DNA of 64,000 nucleotides from Deltaproteobacteria bacterium (GCA_031276865.1 JAISMF010000059.1:1-64000); one strand, 5' to 3'; numbered from the stretch's first letter, positions 29,708 through 41,855 are shown. Translations and numbers: made by a program. The notes: generated by a model not told the origin, from the sequence alone.

Positions 29708-30262
29708 CTAAAACTCCGTGAACATTATCATGGCGATCTTGCGGGTGATGTCGTCCACCACCCGGGAAAGCGCCTGGGCCTCCTGCATCTCCACCTGACC
29801 TTGGATGTTGCTCACGACGAAAGTTCGGGAAGACGAGAAGACCTGCCTTTTAGATTTGGGCAGCCCGTCCCGGGGGTTTTTCCGGGTGAAGACCGCCTCG
29901 ACGTTCACCGAGGCCGTGCGGCTGGCCGAGGCCTCCGGCACCTCGGAAGACGAGCTGGGCACAAGCTCCCAGGAGGCGCTCCCCAAGACCACCGAGACGA
30001 TGGAGAGCTTCAGGGTGGCGTCCGCGCCTTCGGAGACTAAGCGCACCCCGGGGGTTCCGGATAAAAGCTCCACCACCGAGCGGGTGAGCTCGGGGCCTAA
30101 GGAGGCGTAGCGGCTCCGGTTCTCGGCTACGGGGATGTAGAGGGAGATCCCCTCCGCCGGAACGTTCAGGCGGTAGGGCGACGGGGCGAAGCCGTAGCCG
30201 CAGCCGGCGAAAAAAACGAGGGCCGCCAGGAGGGGGAAGAGATATCCGGAAAAACGCCTCAC
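29708..30262 (-). CDS. lptE: LptE-like LPS assembly lipoprotein
   Basis: Lipobox FFAGCGYGF, LptE-like VPAEGISLYIPVAENRSRYASLGPELTRSVVELL. Confidence 0.8.
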   Translation of the reverse strand: MRRFSGYLFPLLAALVFFAGCGYGFAPSPYRLNVPAEGISLYIPVAENRSRYASLGPELTRSVVELLSGTPGVRLVSEGADATLKLSIVSVVLGSASWELVPSSSSEVPEASASRTASVNVEAVFTRKNPRDGLPKSKRQVFSSSRTFVVSNIQGQVEMQEAQALSRVVDDITRKIAMIMFTEF

Positions 30263-30906
30263 GCTCCACCGCCCGGAGGGTCTTTCAAGGCCTCCCCCCC
30301 GCCTTCGGCGGGGGCGGGCTTGAATTTGTCCAAGACTCCGTTCACGAAGGCGCCCGAATCCGCGTCCCCGTAAATTCCGGCGATCTCCACGGCCTCGTTC
30401 ACGCTCGTCTTGAAGGGGATCTCCGGAAGATGCCGCATCTCGTGGAGGGCCAGACGGATGATGTTCCGATCCACGGCCGAGAGCCTTGGCAGGCGCCAGT
30501 TTATTAAAACCCGGGAGATCTCCAAATCCAGTTCCTCCCTCTTCTCCGCCGCCCCCAAAAAGAGCTCCCGGGCGAAGGGCCAGGACCTTTTAAAGGCCGC
30601 TGAACCTATCCCCAGGGACCCCTCCTCGTCAAAATCCGGAGAGAAGTTTTCCCTAAACAGATCCAGACGCTCTTCCGGAGAAGACCCCCCGAAGTCCAGC
30701 TGGAACAAAAGCGAGAGCGCGAGCCGCCGGGAAAGGCGGCGGGCGCCTTCCCGCGGAAGATCCCCCGCCGGGGCTCCCCTTCCCCCCTTAAGAGGGGTTC
30801 CGGCGCCGCCAGTGGTTCCGGCGCCGTTTGGCGTTCCGGCGCCTCCCGCGGCCTGGGCCCCTCCTCCCGCTTCGCTGGGTTCGATCATCTCTCCCGTTCC
30901 AATCAT
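30259..30906 (-). CDS. nusB: transcription antitermination factor NusB with low-complexity N-terminus
   Basis: RRLALSLLFQLDFGG ... LSAVDRNIIRLALHEMRHLPEIPFKTSVNEAVEIAGIYGDADSGAFVNGVLDKF. Confidence 0.93.
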   Translation of the reverse strand: MIGTGEMIEPSEAGGGAQAAGGAGTPNGAGTTGGAGTPLKGGRGAPAGDLPREGARRLSRRLALSLLFQLDFGGSSPEERLDLFRENFSPDFDEEGSLGIGSAAFKRSWPFARELFLGAAEKREELDLEISRVLINWRLPRLSAVDRNIIRLALHEMRHLPEIPFKTSVNEAVEIAGIYGDADSGAFVNGVLDKFKPAPAEGGGEALKDPPGGGA

Positions 30907-31385
30907 TCCGCCCGCAGGGCCTTTATGAGCCCCGCGGTCTCCATCACCGATACCGCGGCGTCGAAGCCCTTGTTGCCCGACTTGGCGCCGGCGCGGTCGA
31001 TGGCCTGCTCCACGGAGTCGCAGGTCAAAACCCCGAAGCCTATGGGGATCCCGCTTTGCAGCTGCACCCGGGCCACCCCCCGGGAGACCGCGGCGGCCAC
31101 GTAGTCGAAGTGCGGGGTGCTCCCCCGTATAACCGCCCCCAGGGCCAAAAGGGCGTTATACTTTCCGCTCTCGGCTAAAACTTTGAGCACCAGTGGTATC
31201 TCGAAGGCCCCCGGCGCCTTCACGACGGTGAAGTCGCCGGAGACTCCGCCATGGCGGAGGAAGGCGTCCAGGGCGCCGCTTAAAAGCCTCTCGGTTATGA
31301 TGCCGTTGAAGCGGCTGACCACGGCCGCGAGCTTCAGGCCCTCGGCCGTTATGGGGGCCTCTATCAGGCGGGTGGTGAAGTTCAT
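30903..31385 (-). CDS. ribH: 6,7-dimethyl-8-ribityllumazine synthase
   Basis: [47 protein letters not shown]. Confidence 0.97.
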   Translation of the reverse strand: MNFTTRLIEAPITAEGLKLAAVVSRFNGIITERLLSGALDAFLRHGGVSGDFTVVKAPGAFEIPLVLKVLAESGKYNALLALGAVIRGSTPHFDYVAAAVSRGVARVQLQSGIPIGFGVLTCDSVEQAIDRAGAKSGNKGFDAAVSVMETAGLIKALRAE

Positions 31386-32659
31386 GGGGCGTCTCCAGGT
31401 TTGGCGGGATTTTTCCCGCTCTTTCCGGCGCCGGATTTTCGATCCCGGGGCTTTTTGTCTTTAAGTTTCAGAAGGTGCCCCATCTTGGCGCACTTGGTCT
31501 CCATGTATCTGGCGTTCTCGGGCCGGGGCGGAAGCTCCAGGGGCACCCTTTCCACCACCTCCAAGCCGTAGCCTTGGAGGGCCACCATCTTGGCGGGGTT
31601 GTTGGTTAAAAGGCGCATGCGGGCGACCCCCAGATCCCGTAAAACCTGCGCGCCAAGGCCGTAGTCCCTCAAGTCCTCGGCGAAGCCCAGGGCCAAATTG
31701 GCCTCCACCGTGTCGCAACCCTCGTCTTGGAGGGCGTAGGCCTTGATCTTATTCACGAGCCCTATGCCCCTCCCCTCCTGGGGGACGTAGAGGAGCACCC
31801 CGCGGCCGGCCTCGCTGATAAGCCGCAAGGCCTCGTTTAGCTGCTCGCCGCAGTCGCAGCGGAGGGATCCCAGGGTGTCGCCGGTGAGGCACTGGGAATG
31901 CACCCGGGTTAAAACCGGCTCGGGGTCGTTTAAATCGCCCAAGACCAGGGCCAAATACTCGGAGCCGTCCACCTTCGAAGAATAGGCGTAGAGATCGAAG
32001 ATCGCGTTTTCCCGGGGAAGGAGGCTCTTGGCCTCCCGGGTGACGAGCTTCTCGTGCGACAGGCGGTAGGCCACCAGATCGGCGACGGTCACGATTTTAA
32101 GGCCGTGAATCCGGGCGAACTCCTCCAATTCAGGCAGCCGCGACATGCTGCCGTCCGGGTTCATGACCTCGCAGATCACTCCGGCGGGGACCAGGCCCGC
32201 CAGGCGGGCCAGGTCCACCGCCCCCTCGGTTTGGCCCGTGCGCACGAGCACCCCCCCCTCCCGGGCCCTGAGCGGAAAGATGTGCCCGGGCACCACTATG
32301 TCCCTGGGGCCGGCATCCTCCTTCACGGCCGCGAGGATGGTCCGGGCGCGGTCGGCCGCCGATATTCCGGTGGTGACCCCGACCCTGGCCTCGATGGAGA
32401 CGGTGAAGGCCGTCTGAAAGGGCGAGAGGTTGTTGTGGGTCATAAGGGGGAGCCCCAGGGCGTCCACCTTCTGTGGGGTCAAGGCCAAACAGATCAAACC
32501 CCGGGCGTGGGTCACCATGAAATTCACGGCCTCCGGAGTCACGAACTGGGCCGCGAGGGTGAGATCCCCCTCGTTTTCCCGGTTCTCGTCGTCCACCAGG
32601 ATGACCATGCGCCCCTTTTTGATATCCTCCAGGGCCTCTTCGATCGTGGAAACAGGCAT
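31382..32659 (-). CDS. ribBA: bifunctional DHBP synthase / GTP cyclohydrolase II
   Basis: [33 protein letters not shown] start at 32659; [33 protein letters not shown]. Confidence 0.96.
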   Translation of the reverse strand: MPVSTIEEALEDIKKGRMVILVDDENRENEGDLTLAAQFVTPEAVNFMVTHARGLICLALTPQKVDALGLPLMTHNNLSPFQTAFTVSIEARVGVTTGISAADRARTILAAVKEDAGPRDIVVPGHIFPLRAREGGVLVRTGQTEGAVDLARLAGLVPAGVICEVMNPDGSMSRLPELEEFARIHGLKIVTVADLVAYRLSHEKLVTREAKSLLPRENAIFDLYAYSSKVDGSEYLALVLGDLNDPEPVLTRVHSQCLTGDTLGSLRCDCGEQLNEALRLISEAGRGVLLYVPQEGRGIGLVNKIKAYALQDEGCDTVEANLALGFAEDLRDYGLGAQVLRDLGVARMRLLTNNPAKMVALQGYGLEVVERVPLELPPRPENARYMETKCAKMGHLLKLKDKKPRDRKSGAGKSGKNPAKPGDAP

Positions 32660-32946
32660 TAAAAACCCCGCGCCGCCGAAAAAACCGGCTCTTCGTCTAA
32701 AATTCCCAAACCCTTGGCCCGCCCTCGCGAACACGCCCAATATAGCACGCCGGAGCCCTGGAAAAAAGCTCCCGCCCGAACGCCGCCGGAGCCTTTCCCG
32801 AAAGGGACCTTCCGGAAAAGACCTTCCCTGGGCTCCCGGAGCTTTTCCCCAAGACAGTCTTGGAGCTGAAACGAACCCCCGCATGTCTTCCGGGGATCCT
32901 TCGGAGGGCCTAAACGAAGGGAACTAAATGGAAGGCGCTTAGAGGC

Positions 32947-33004
32947 GGGCGCCTTTCCGGCGCCCTTGGAAGATTTTAGCGTGGGCGCCTTTCAGGCGCC
33001 CACG
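32947..33004 (-). terminator. pair of GGGCGCC..GGCGCCC hairpins at the 3' end of rsmI
   Basis: GGGCGCCTTTCCGGCGCCC and CGTGGGCGCCTTTCAGGCGCCCACG; the second spans the rsmI stop codon; no clear U-tract. Confidence 0.4.
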
Positions 33005-33990
33005 TCTTCAGGCTCGTTTTCTTCTTCTTCCGCTTTTTCCTCTTTCACCTCCGTCAACAGACGATAGACGATCTTGGAGGGAAGCTTTAAAATCCTCGAA
33101 ACCTCTCCGGCCAGCTCCTTGACCCGGAAGGTTCCGACACCGGATCCGCTAAAAAGCGAGAGGATCTCCTTTAAAGCCCCGAGGCTTAAAACGAAGCCCT
33201 CCAGCTCGTCACCCTCTATGGGCCCCGGGTTCCGGTTTCCCTCCACCACCATGGTGATCTCCCCCACCCGGGGGTTTCGTAAAAGATCGTCCCGCAGCTC
33301 TTTTAGGCCCCCGAAGCGGTACTCCTCGTGGATCTTGGTCATCTCCCGGGCTAAAAGCGCCCGCCGGTCGCCCAGGACCTCCAAAAGATCCTCCGCCATG
33401 GGAAGAATCCTCTGGGGGGCCTCGAAAAAGACCAGGGGCCGGGGGATTTCTTTCAGCGTTCCGAAAAACCTCCGCCGGGCGGAAGCCTTCACCGGGGGGA
33501 AGCCCAAAAAGCAAAAGGAGGAGCAGTCGAAGCCCGAGGCCAGAAGGGCGGTCACCGCCGCCGACGGCCCGGGGAGGGGGCGGACGGGAAAACCCGCCTC
33601 CCGGCACTCCCGGACGAGCGCCGCCCCGGGATCCGAAATCAAAGGCGAGCCGGCGTCGCTTAAAAGGGAGACGACCCCGCCCTTTTCCAGGGCCTCCCTG
33701 ATAATCGGCCAGGCCCGGCGGTGGTTCTCCTCCCTGTACGAGATGAGCGGGGCGGATATCCCGAAGCGGTTTAAAAGCTTCACGCTGCGCCGGGTGTCCT
33801 CGGCCGCTATAAGCGAGGAGCTCCTTAAAACCTCCAGGGCCCGAAAAGAGGCGTCCTCCAGATTTCCCAGAGGGGTGGGGACGAGATAGAGGCCGGGGGC
33901 CGTCTTTTTCCCTGACTCAAGGGATCCGCCCGAAGCCTCCCCGTTGGGAGCCTCCCCGAGCCTCGTTATATCCGGCGCCTTTTTTCCCAT
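32992..33990 (-). CDS. rsmI: 16S rRNA (cytidine(1402)-2'-O)-methyltransferase
   Basis: LYLVPTPLGNLEDASFRALEVLRSSSLIAAEDTRRSVKLLNRFGI, SDAGSPLISDPGA. Confidence 0.94.
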   Translation of the reverse strand: MGKKAPDITRLGEAPNGEASGGSLESGKKTAPGLYLVPTPLGNLEDASFRALEVLRSSSLIAAEDTRRSVKLLNRFGISAPLISYREENHRRAWPIIREALEKGGVVSLLSDAGSPLISDPGAALVRECREAGFPVRPLPGPSAAVTALLASGFDCSSFCFLGFPPVKASARRRFFGTLKEIPRPLVFFEAPQRILPMAEDLLEVLGDRRALLAREMTKIHEEYRFGGLKELRDDLLRNPRVGEITMVVEGNRNPGPIEGDELEGFVLSLGALKEILSLFSGSGVGTFRVKELAGEVSRILKLPSKIVYRLLTEVKEEKAEEEENEPEDVGA

Positions 33991-34344
33991 GGGAGCTCTT
34001 TCAAGGTGGCGAGGGTCCGGGGCGGCTTACCCGACGGCTTTCCCCTAAACCTCTTCCCGATTCCCCGCCCGAAAGGCTTCCGGCCCATCCGCCCGAATCT
34101 TCGCGCGGCTTTTCAACCGGATGGCCGCCAACCAAATTGTCCCGACATGCCCCGGTCCAAACATCCCCGGCCCGGGGAAAAGAGAAGAAGCCGGTAAGGA
34201 AAGCTAATGAACCCGGTAACGGGCGTTGTCAAGGCTGAAAGGCGGAAAGGCGGAGCCGTTAAACCGGAAAGGCGCCTTACGCGGACTAAAAACGGCGTTA
34301 CGACGACTGAAAGCCGGCGTCGTGGAAAAGGCGGGAAGGCTTTT

Positions 34345-35052
34345 TCAGCTGAAAAGGCCCTTCCGAGTTCCGCCCCCCTTCCCTCCCTCGGGGAGCACCC
34401 CTCGGTAGCTCAGACGGTGCTCCGGACAGGGTCCGTATCTCCGCAAAGCCTCGTAATGCTCCCGGGTGGGGTATCCCTTGTGGCGGGCGAAACCGTATCG
34501 CGGATACTTCCCGTCCAATTCCAGCATGATCCGGTCCCTCGTCACCTTGGCCACCACCGAGGCCGCGGCGACGCAAAGCGAGAGGGAGTCCCCTTTGACC
34601 ACCGCCCTAACCTCGCAAGGGAGGGGAGGCCGGACGTTTCCGTCCGCCAAGCAGAGGGCGGGTTTAATCTGGAGTTTTAAAAAGGCCTCCCGCATGGCGA
34701 GCATGGAGGCCTTTAAAGGATTGAGCTCGTCCACCTCTCCGGGGCTTTTCAAGGCGACCTCGACGGCCAGAGCCCTTTGCAAGATCTCCTCGTAGAGCGA
34801 CTCCCGGACCTGGGGAGTGAGCTTTTTGGAGTCGTCCACCCCGGGATATGTTTTTTCCGGATCCAAAATGACCGCCGCGGCCGCCAGGGGGCCGGCCAGA
34901 GGCCCCCTTCCGGCCTCGTCCAAGCCGCAGAGGGGGCTTTTCCCGAAGGAAAGATCGAAGGCGAGAAGGGATCCTCCTCCCCTCTCCAGGCTGAAAAGGC
35001 CGCGGGACGCGGCCTTTTCAGCTTGATTCTTTCCCGCTCGCCTACCGGTCAT
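34345..35052 (-). CDS. rnhB: ribonuclease HII
   Basis: GLDEAGRGPLAGPLAAAAVIL, DDSKKLTPQVRE, YPRYGFARHKGYPTREHYEAL; N-terminal start uncertain. Confidence 0.93.
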   Translation of the reverse strand: MTGRRAGKNQAEKAASRGLFSLERGGGSLLAFDLSFGKSPLCGLDEAGRGPLAGPLAAAAVILDPEKTYPGVDDSKKLTPQVRESLYEEILQRALAVEVALKSPGEVDELNPLKASMLAMREAFLKLQIKPALCLADGNVRPPLPCEVRAVVKGDSLSLCVAAASVVAKVTRDRIMLELDGKYPRYGFARHKGYPTREHYEALRRYGPCPEHRLSYRGVLPEGGKGGGTRKGLFS

Positions 35053-35088
35053 AAGGAGAATCCGGGAAAAAGAGGGAGGAGACGGGCT

Positions 35089-35693
35089 CTAGCTTTCGAC
35101 AATATCCTGGATCGGGAGCTTCTTGCGCTCATAGGCGTTCCTGGTTTTGATCTTGGCGGCCTTGCCTCTCAGGGAGCGCAGATAGTAGAGCCGGGCGCGG
35201 CGCACCTTACCCTTGGTTATTATCTCCACCCGGTCGATGCTGGGGGAGTTGGAGGGGAAGGTCCTCTCCACGCCCACCGAGTAGGAGACCTTCCTCACGG
35301 TGAAGGTGGCCCCCATCCTGCCCCGACGGCGGCGGATGACCACGCCCTTGAAGATCTGGATCCTCTCCTTGTCGCCCTCTTTGACCCTGACGTGCACCGC
35401 GACGGTGTCGCCGGCGCGGAAGGGAGGCAGATCCACCCTGAGCTGCTCCATATCGAGGGCGCGGATGATTTCGTGGTGGGGACGGAAGGTGTCCCCTATA
35501 TTCTGGAGGGAGAGGCCGAAAGGCAGATCCGGGTCGAAGTTCTCGACGGCGTCGCTTTCCTTGGAATCCCCGGCCTCGGGAGCGTCTTTGGCAAGATTCG
35601 GCGCTTCGTCAGTCCCGGCTTCGGCGCCTTCCCCGATGGATTCGGGGTTCTTTTCTTCCTCAGGGGCGTTTCCCCCCTCGTTTATCTCGTCCA
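35089..35693 (-). CDS. rplS: 50S ribosomal protein L19 with acidic N-terminal extension
   Basis: Core [63 protein letters not shown]; upstream acidic [19 protein letters not shown]... Confidence 0.93.
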
Positions 35694-36110
35694 TAGCGGT
35701 TCGTGGATACTCCTTAACGTTCAGCGGCGGGCGAAAAACCCCGCGCCCGGACGGACTTTTCGGAAAAAAAGCCCCCGGTGGGGGTCGTCGGCGGGCGCCC
35801 AAAATATTCCGGAAACGCCTCATAAGCGCTCCGGCCGTAACCGGAGGGGCCGGGATGGCCGTTCAGCCGGAAGAGGTGCTAAATATTATACGCGGGGGGG
35901 GAAAATTGCAAGGGATTTTAAAGGGGTAAGTGGGGGGGAAGGGACGCGGGGGAGGGACGGGAAGCCGGAAAAAAAAAGGGAGGCGCCGCGATTGGAAGTA
36001 AAAGCCAGTCTCCACGGTCCGGCGGCGTTTAAATCCTGGAGGCATCTACCGTACGGCGTGAAAAACGTTACCGAGTTTTAAGACGCCTCAGCAAAAAACA
36101 GATGAACTAT

Positions 36111-36249
36111 GATGCTACTGTAAAAAGTCCCTGATGTTTTAAAAAATAGAAATAATTTACTTTATGACATGTAGGCTATTATAATTTATCCTATATTTTG
36201 TATGCGGTCGGAAAATATTTTTCAAACTCAGACTTTTTGCACATGCATC
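36111..36249. mobile_element. MITE-B copy 1 (139 bp), 6-bp TSD AACTAT
   Basis: Termini GATGCTACTGTAAAAAGTCC...GACTTTTTGCACATGCATC; AACTAT at 36105-36110 and 36250-36255. Confidence 0.85.
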
Positions 36250-36906
36250 AACTATAAATCACTAGCGTCCTAAACACGGGCTCAACTCTTCAAAGTATTG
36301 CATGAAGCCCGCTTATATTCAGCCTTTCGGAGATCCTGCGCCAAAACTACCCTGAAAGCCCCTATCTGAGAATTTGGCAGTTATATTATCTGTTTTATAC
36401 TATTTATCATGATTTATGAAACTAAATATCTATATCTTGCGTTAGAAAAAAAGGTAAATTTTTATTTAGGACGCTAGTGAAAATTATAGTAATATTATAA
36501 TATAAAGATAAATATTATATTTTAATAAGTAAATAATTTAAATATCTTTTATATTACTAATACAACTGTTTTATCTGATATTTATGGTTAGATAAAAAGT
36601 AAGAGATTAAAGTTTAGAAGATAAATTTTATATAATTTAAAATAAAATATAATATTAGGCATTTATAAACTATAGTATTCTAAAAGCATAAAAAATATAT
36701 ACCTTTTGATACATATCATATTTTATAAGATATTTGATTTGAAATATATTAAGAAAGTAGTGTAAAAAAATCCTTACCACACCGCACGACCTCTGAGTTC
36801 TTTATATTGACATGACAAAAGAACATCATTAAAACATATAAAGAAGAAATTCATCTTCCCAACACCGACCGTCATTTTTTGATAAATTCAGGCTTAAGTC
36901 TCTCTT

Positions 36907-38535
36907 ATGAAAAATCTTCCTCTGGGCATCCAAAACCTTAACGAAATAATTAAGGGTAATTATCTTTACGTTGATAAGACGGATCTTTTTCCGGAACTTA
37001 TTAAGTTAAAACAAATTTTTCTCTCCCGTCCCCGACGGTTCGGCAAATCTCTTCTTCTTGATTCCCTGGAACAAATGTTTCGGGGTAACGCTGCACTTTT
37101 TTCTGGTTTGAAAATAGCTGATTCCGGTTATGAGTTCAAAAAATATCCGGTTATCCGCTTGAATATGACGATGGACTGCGATAGCCCTGAAATTCTAAAG
37201 GAAGAGTTGATCGATAACCTTGAAAATATAGCCAGATCTTACAAGAATGTTAGGCTCAGAGCTCGAAATCCAGGCGGGGCGTTAAAACGCCTTATTGAGG
37301 ATATAAGTGAAGAATGCGGCGAAAGAGTGGTTGCGCTGATCGATGAGTATGACAATCCCGTCAGCTTGCACATGGATGATATCGTTTTAGCTAATGCCAA
37401 CTCTAAAGTACTCAATTCTTTTTATGTCGGGTTCAAGGATATGGATAAATTTTTGCGTTTCGTCATGGTGACCGGGGTAACACGCTACGCCATGATGGGT
37501 TTATCCTCCGGGCTCAATCAGTTGGTCGACATCAGTTTTGACCCGAAATTCCCCGCCATCTGCGGCTTCACCCCGGACGAGCTGGATCAATATTTCGGCG
37601 ACCGTTACAGTTCAACTCTGGAAACTCTGAAATCGACCGGCTACATGCCGCCGGAGAGCTCGGAATCCGACCTGCGTCAGGAAATACTTTCTTGGTACGA
37701 TGGCTACACTTGGGATGGAAAGACTCGAGTTCTAAACCCGATTTCAATCCTGAATTTTTTTAATTCAAATGAATTTAAAGAATTCTGGAAAGAAACCTCC
37801 CCTTCCGTTACCTTTCTTCGAAATACAATATCAGCCAATCCTTTATCATTTACGACAAATTATTTGCAGGGATTTACGGGAGGCGATATCTCTCTGGCGA
37901 CTGTCGGGAATGTCGCTTCAGTTCCGTTATTGTTTCACACAGGATACCTGACCATAGATAAAATCACACGAGTTGATAAGAAACTGCGATATTCATTTAA
38001 AGTTCCCAACTTCGAGTTGCAAGACTCGTTCTATGAGATCTTAAATGACTGTTTACACATAAAAAACAACGTTGTTGAAGCCGAGGCTTTAACTAAAGCC
38101 GTAAGAGAGAGGAACAGTGAACTGCTTACCGATATAATTCGCACGCTTTTCAATCGTATTCCCGCAGAACATTATAAAAACAACGAAAATTTGAAAGAGT
38201 CTTTCTTCCACATGGCTTTATTGTGCTACTGTTCCGGTTTGCTTGAGGCTAGATCCGAGGAGCCTGGACCTTTAGGGGATCTTGATTTGCTTATTATCAC
38301 CCCTGACGGCCTCCATACGGTTATCGAGCTCAAATACGCCCGCAATCCGGATCCATTTGATCCGGAGAAAACTTTGGACAAACTAGTCGAGAAGGCTCTC
38401 AATGTCATCAAGAAAAAACAATACGGCGCGCGTTATCGGCTGCCGGATCGGGACATTATCCCCGTAGGTCTGGGCGTCATGGGCCGGGGCGAGGCCAAAG
38501 CCGTTTTCGGCGACGCTTTGGAAGAACCAGCGTAA
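36907..38535 (+). CDS. AAA-ATPase-like / PD-(D/E)XK nuclease superfamily protein
   Basis: MKNLPLGIQNLNEIIKGNYLYVDKTDLFPELIKLKQIFLSRPRRFGKSLLLDSLEQMF; C-terminal DLDLLIITPDGLHTVIELKYAR; matches the AAA-ATPase_like/PDDEXK_9 architecture. Confidence 0.9.
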   Translation: MKNLPLGIQNLNEIIKGNYLYVDKTDLFPELIKLKQIFLSRPRRFGKSLLLDSLEQMFRGNAALFSGLKIADSGYEFKKYPVIRLNMTMDCDSPEILKEELIDNLENIARSYKNVRLRARNPGGALKRLIEDISEECGERVVALIDEYDNPVSLHMDDIVLANANSKVLNSFYVGFKDMDKFLRFVMVTGVTRYAMMGLSSGLNQLVDISFDPKFPAICGFTPDELDQYFGDRYSSTLETLKSTGYMPPESSESDLRQEILSWYDGYTWDGKTRVLNPISILNFFNSNEFKEFWKETSPSVTFLRNTISANPLSFTTNYLQGFTGGDISLATVGNVASVPLLFHTGYLTIDKITRVDKKLRYSFKVPNFELQDSFYEILNDCLHIKNNVVEAEALTKAVRERNSELLTDIIRTLFNRIPAEHYKNNENLKESFFHMALLCYCSGLLEARSEEPGPLGDLDLLIITPDGLHTVIELKYARNPDPFDPEKTLDKLVEKALNVIKKKQYGARYRLPDRDIIPVGLGVMGRGEAKAVFGDALEEPA

Positions 38536-41500
38536 AATCGTTTCGGACGGACCTCCCCTCCGGCCGAAAGCCGCCTGGCCGGTATTTTACCCATAATTAT
38601 CCTCTCATTATAGGAAATGTTTCACGCCTCCGCGGACGCTTCGAAAAACGGGGCGCCATCCGGCCTCTCCGCCGCGGGCGCTCCATCCCGGAAGGGAGCC
38701 TTGTCCGCTCCACCCTCCGTCCGGATGTTTAGCGCCGGCGCGCCAAATCTTTCCGGACATGGGTTTCTTCCCGAGCCTGGAACTCGTTTGCAGGGGGGGA
38801 TTGGGAGCCGTCTTTCCAGCTGAAAAGGTTGGACGCTTTCCCCCGCCGATCCTTTAAGAGGACTTTGGAATCACGGAGATGGCGCGCCAGGGCGCTTTTC
38901 GGCTTAAGGAGGCGCTTCCTCCGCCCGCCTTCGCCCCGACCATGAAAGAGGCCGCGTCGTCTTTCCCTCTCGATTTAAAGACCGAACGAGCTCACCACTC
39001 AACCGTGAAGGTCAGAGCCCCCGCGTGGCTTTCTTCCCGGCGGCCGAAACTTCCCCGGTAATTGAGCGCGAGGCTCGCGTTTTCCGACACGGCTAAGGCG
39101 GCTCCCCCCTCCAGCTCCGCCTCGTCCCGGTTCAAAGCGACGCCTCTGACGGGAAAGGTCTCCCCCCCCCTCATGGAAAGCCATGACCGACCGGGGGACG
39201 GTCTTTCCGTAGACGTGCCGCCATCCGGCCTCCAGACTGAAGGAGAGCCGCTCCGACGCCTTGAATTTCGCCCGTAACCCCGCGGCGCTCGAGGCGTCGC
39301 TCCAGCGCTCCTTCCCAACCCTCAGGGCGGCGGTTCCTCCGCTTTCCGCGAAGGAGTCCGCTACGATGTTGTTCCTGCCCTCCGAGAGGAAGGGCTCCAG
39401 GATCGTCCTTTTGGATAGGTGGCGCCGGTAGGCGACCTCGAAAAATACGAGCTGGGAATCGGCGTCGTAGGAAGAGGAGAGGATCTGTTGATCGGATCCC
39501 ACCACCGCCCTTCTTTCGGCGCTTACCTCGTGACGGCCGAAAACCCCCGCCAAAAGAAGGCGGAGGGCGCCGGGTCCCGCCCGGAACTCTTTTCCTCCGT
39601 AAAGAGCCAGATAAAAGCTATCGACGTCCGCTTTGGAGCTTCGGCTCGCTACTTCAAGGCGCTTCGAGGAGTACATGAAGGCCAGCCCTCCGAACCAGCC
39701 GTCGGTGAAGGCCCGCTGATAGCCCAGGGAAAGCTCCCTGCCGCGGATCTCCGCCCGGCCGGCGTTGCCGTTGTCCTTTAGGACGCCGTAAGAGGCTCCC
39801 GCGCTCATCCAGAAGCCGTTCAGGGAAGTATAGTCCCCCGCCCCGGCCGAAGCGGCCTCCCCTCTCCTGAAGTCTTCCTCCCCCCGGGAGATCCGGCTCG
39901 CCCGTCCCGCGAGAGAACCCCAGAAATCAGTTCCGGCGCTAAAGAGGCTTCCCAGAACGGTCGCGTGGATCTCGGCCGACAGGGAATCCAGAAGGCCCCT
40001 AACTTCGTGTTCGGCGGTCCCGGTCACCACCGTGTTGAAAAGAGAGCTCTCCGTCCCCAAGGATTCCAGGGCGGCCGCGGCCGATCTCTGGTTGAAGGTT
40101 TCTGCGTAGGACCCGAACGAGGCTTTCTGGATGAACGACAACCAGACGTCGAAGTTAACATCATCGTAATAAAGCTCCGGAACGAGGAAAGCCAGATCCG
40201 AATAAGCCCGGTCGAAAGTTCCGGTCAGAGCGGTCAGAGCGTCCAGAATGAGCCACTGCTTTCCGCCGGTGTAGTCGGAAATCTCTTTCCCCGCCCCTGA
40301 GGCGAGCACCCGCAAGGTCCCCGACAGAGAGGCTGCGCCGGTGACCACGGTCAAATCGCTAACGCCCGGGTCGCTCAATGTCCCATCGCCCGGGTTGTCC
40401 GTATCCACCTCGACCTCATAAACGGCTCCGCTCTCCAGGGTCCAATCACCCGCGATCGTCGTCGTTCCGATAGAATTCCCGGGCGAAAAAACACCGCCGT
40501 TTTTAATAATCACGTCGGCGTTGAAAATCCCGTGCCCTCCCAGAAGGCCTCCGCCTATCACATTTATCTGTCCCGAGGAAGCGGTGAGGTTGGCGGAGCC
40601 ATCGGACGAAGTTTGGCCGACTATGAGACTCCCCCCTTCTACAAGCACATCTTGAGCGACGTTATTGGAATGCTGAAGCACAAGCTTTCCGCTCGCCAAC
40701 CAAATTCCGTTGGAAAAAAAATCTCGTTTTCTATAACAACGGGATCCGCGCCGGAGGCGTTCATGTTCAAGTTCTGACCTTCAATTTTGCCTCCCGTAAA
40801 CGTGTATCCTCCGGCCGTTATATTCATAGCCGATGGCTTCACGCCGGAAGAGTCGGCGATGACCTCTTTTCCGCCCTCGGATCCGAAAATCACAATGTCA
40901 TCGTCCAGGTACCTGATCCTGAAATCTTCGATGAGCCAGTTGGCGACAACGTCAGGTATTATAGACTGAGTCCAGGATTTTTTATAAGACGAAGTCCCTC
41001 CTTTCCAGACGATGGCGGACCCGGCCGGCAGAACATCTAATATGCCGGTTTCCACAGTCGCGACAGCCGTGCCGTAGACAGTTCCTCTGTTACGAATCTC
41101 AGTGTCAATCATCTCTATCTGATACTCACCGCGATCAAGTAAAGTTATCGCTTTATTCACAAAAGTATAATATTGAGGCGAAGTGACGATGGTTCCGTTA
41201 TATTTGACCGTAAATGTAGTTAGAACGTTGTTGAACTCGCTTTCCGAGGATAGATCGTAGGCGTGTCCGGGAATAAGAAGAGCTCCGGACGATAATCCGG
41301 GCGGTAAGACGTCTTGTTGGTTTCCTATATCAAGTTCTGTAATAGTACCTTTGACAACCATCGGGTATAACTGACTTAAAGGCAATCTATTGTATGTAAC
41401 AGACAATTGTTGAAGCACATTGTTTTGGCTTATGTCCAGGGACGTGAGATTGTTATAACCTACATTCAAAAGAGTTAGAGCTGTGTTTGAACCAACGTCC

Positions 41501-41767
41501 AGGGACGATAGATTATTACCCCAAACATACAAATAAGTTAGTGCTGTGTTTGAACCAACGTCCAGGGACGATAGATTATTACCCCAAGCATACAAATAAG
41601 TTAGAGCTGTGTTTGAACCAACGTCAAGGGACGATAGATTATTACTCCCTACACTCAAAACAGTTAGAGCTGTGTTTGAACCAACGTCAAGGGACGATAG
41701 ATTATTATACGATACATCCAAAGAAGTTAGAGCTGTGTTTGAACCAACATCCAGAGACGATAGAGTA

Positions 41768-41855
41768 TTACCCAGGCGTTTAAATATTGGAAAAAAGTCA
41801 CGTATTCAAGGGAATCTCATCCTTTTACCGTTCTAACTTTTATACGCCGGGGTAA
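41768..41855. mobile_element. MITE-A copy 1 (88 bp), TA TSD
   Basis: TTACCCAGGCG...CGCCGGGGTAA flanked by TA (41766-67, 41856-57), inside an LRR repeat. Confidence 0.88.
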
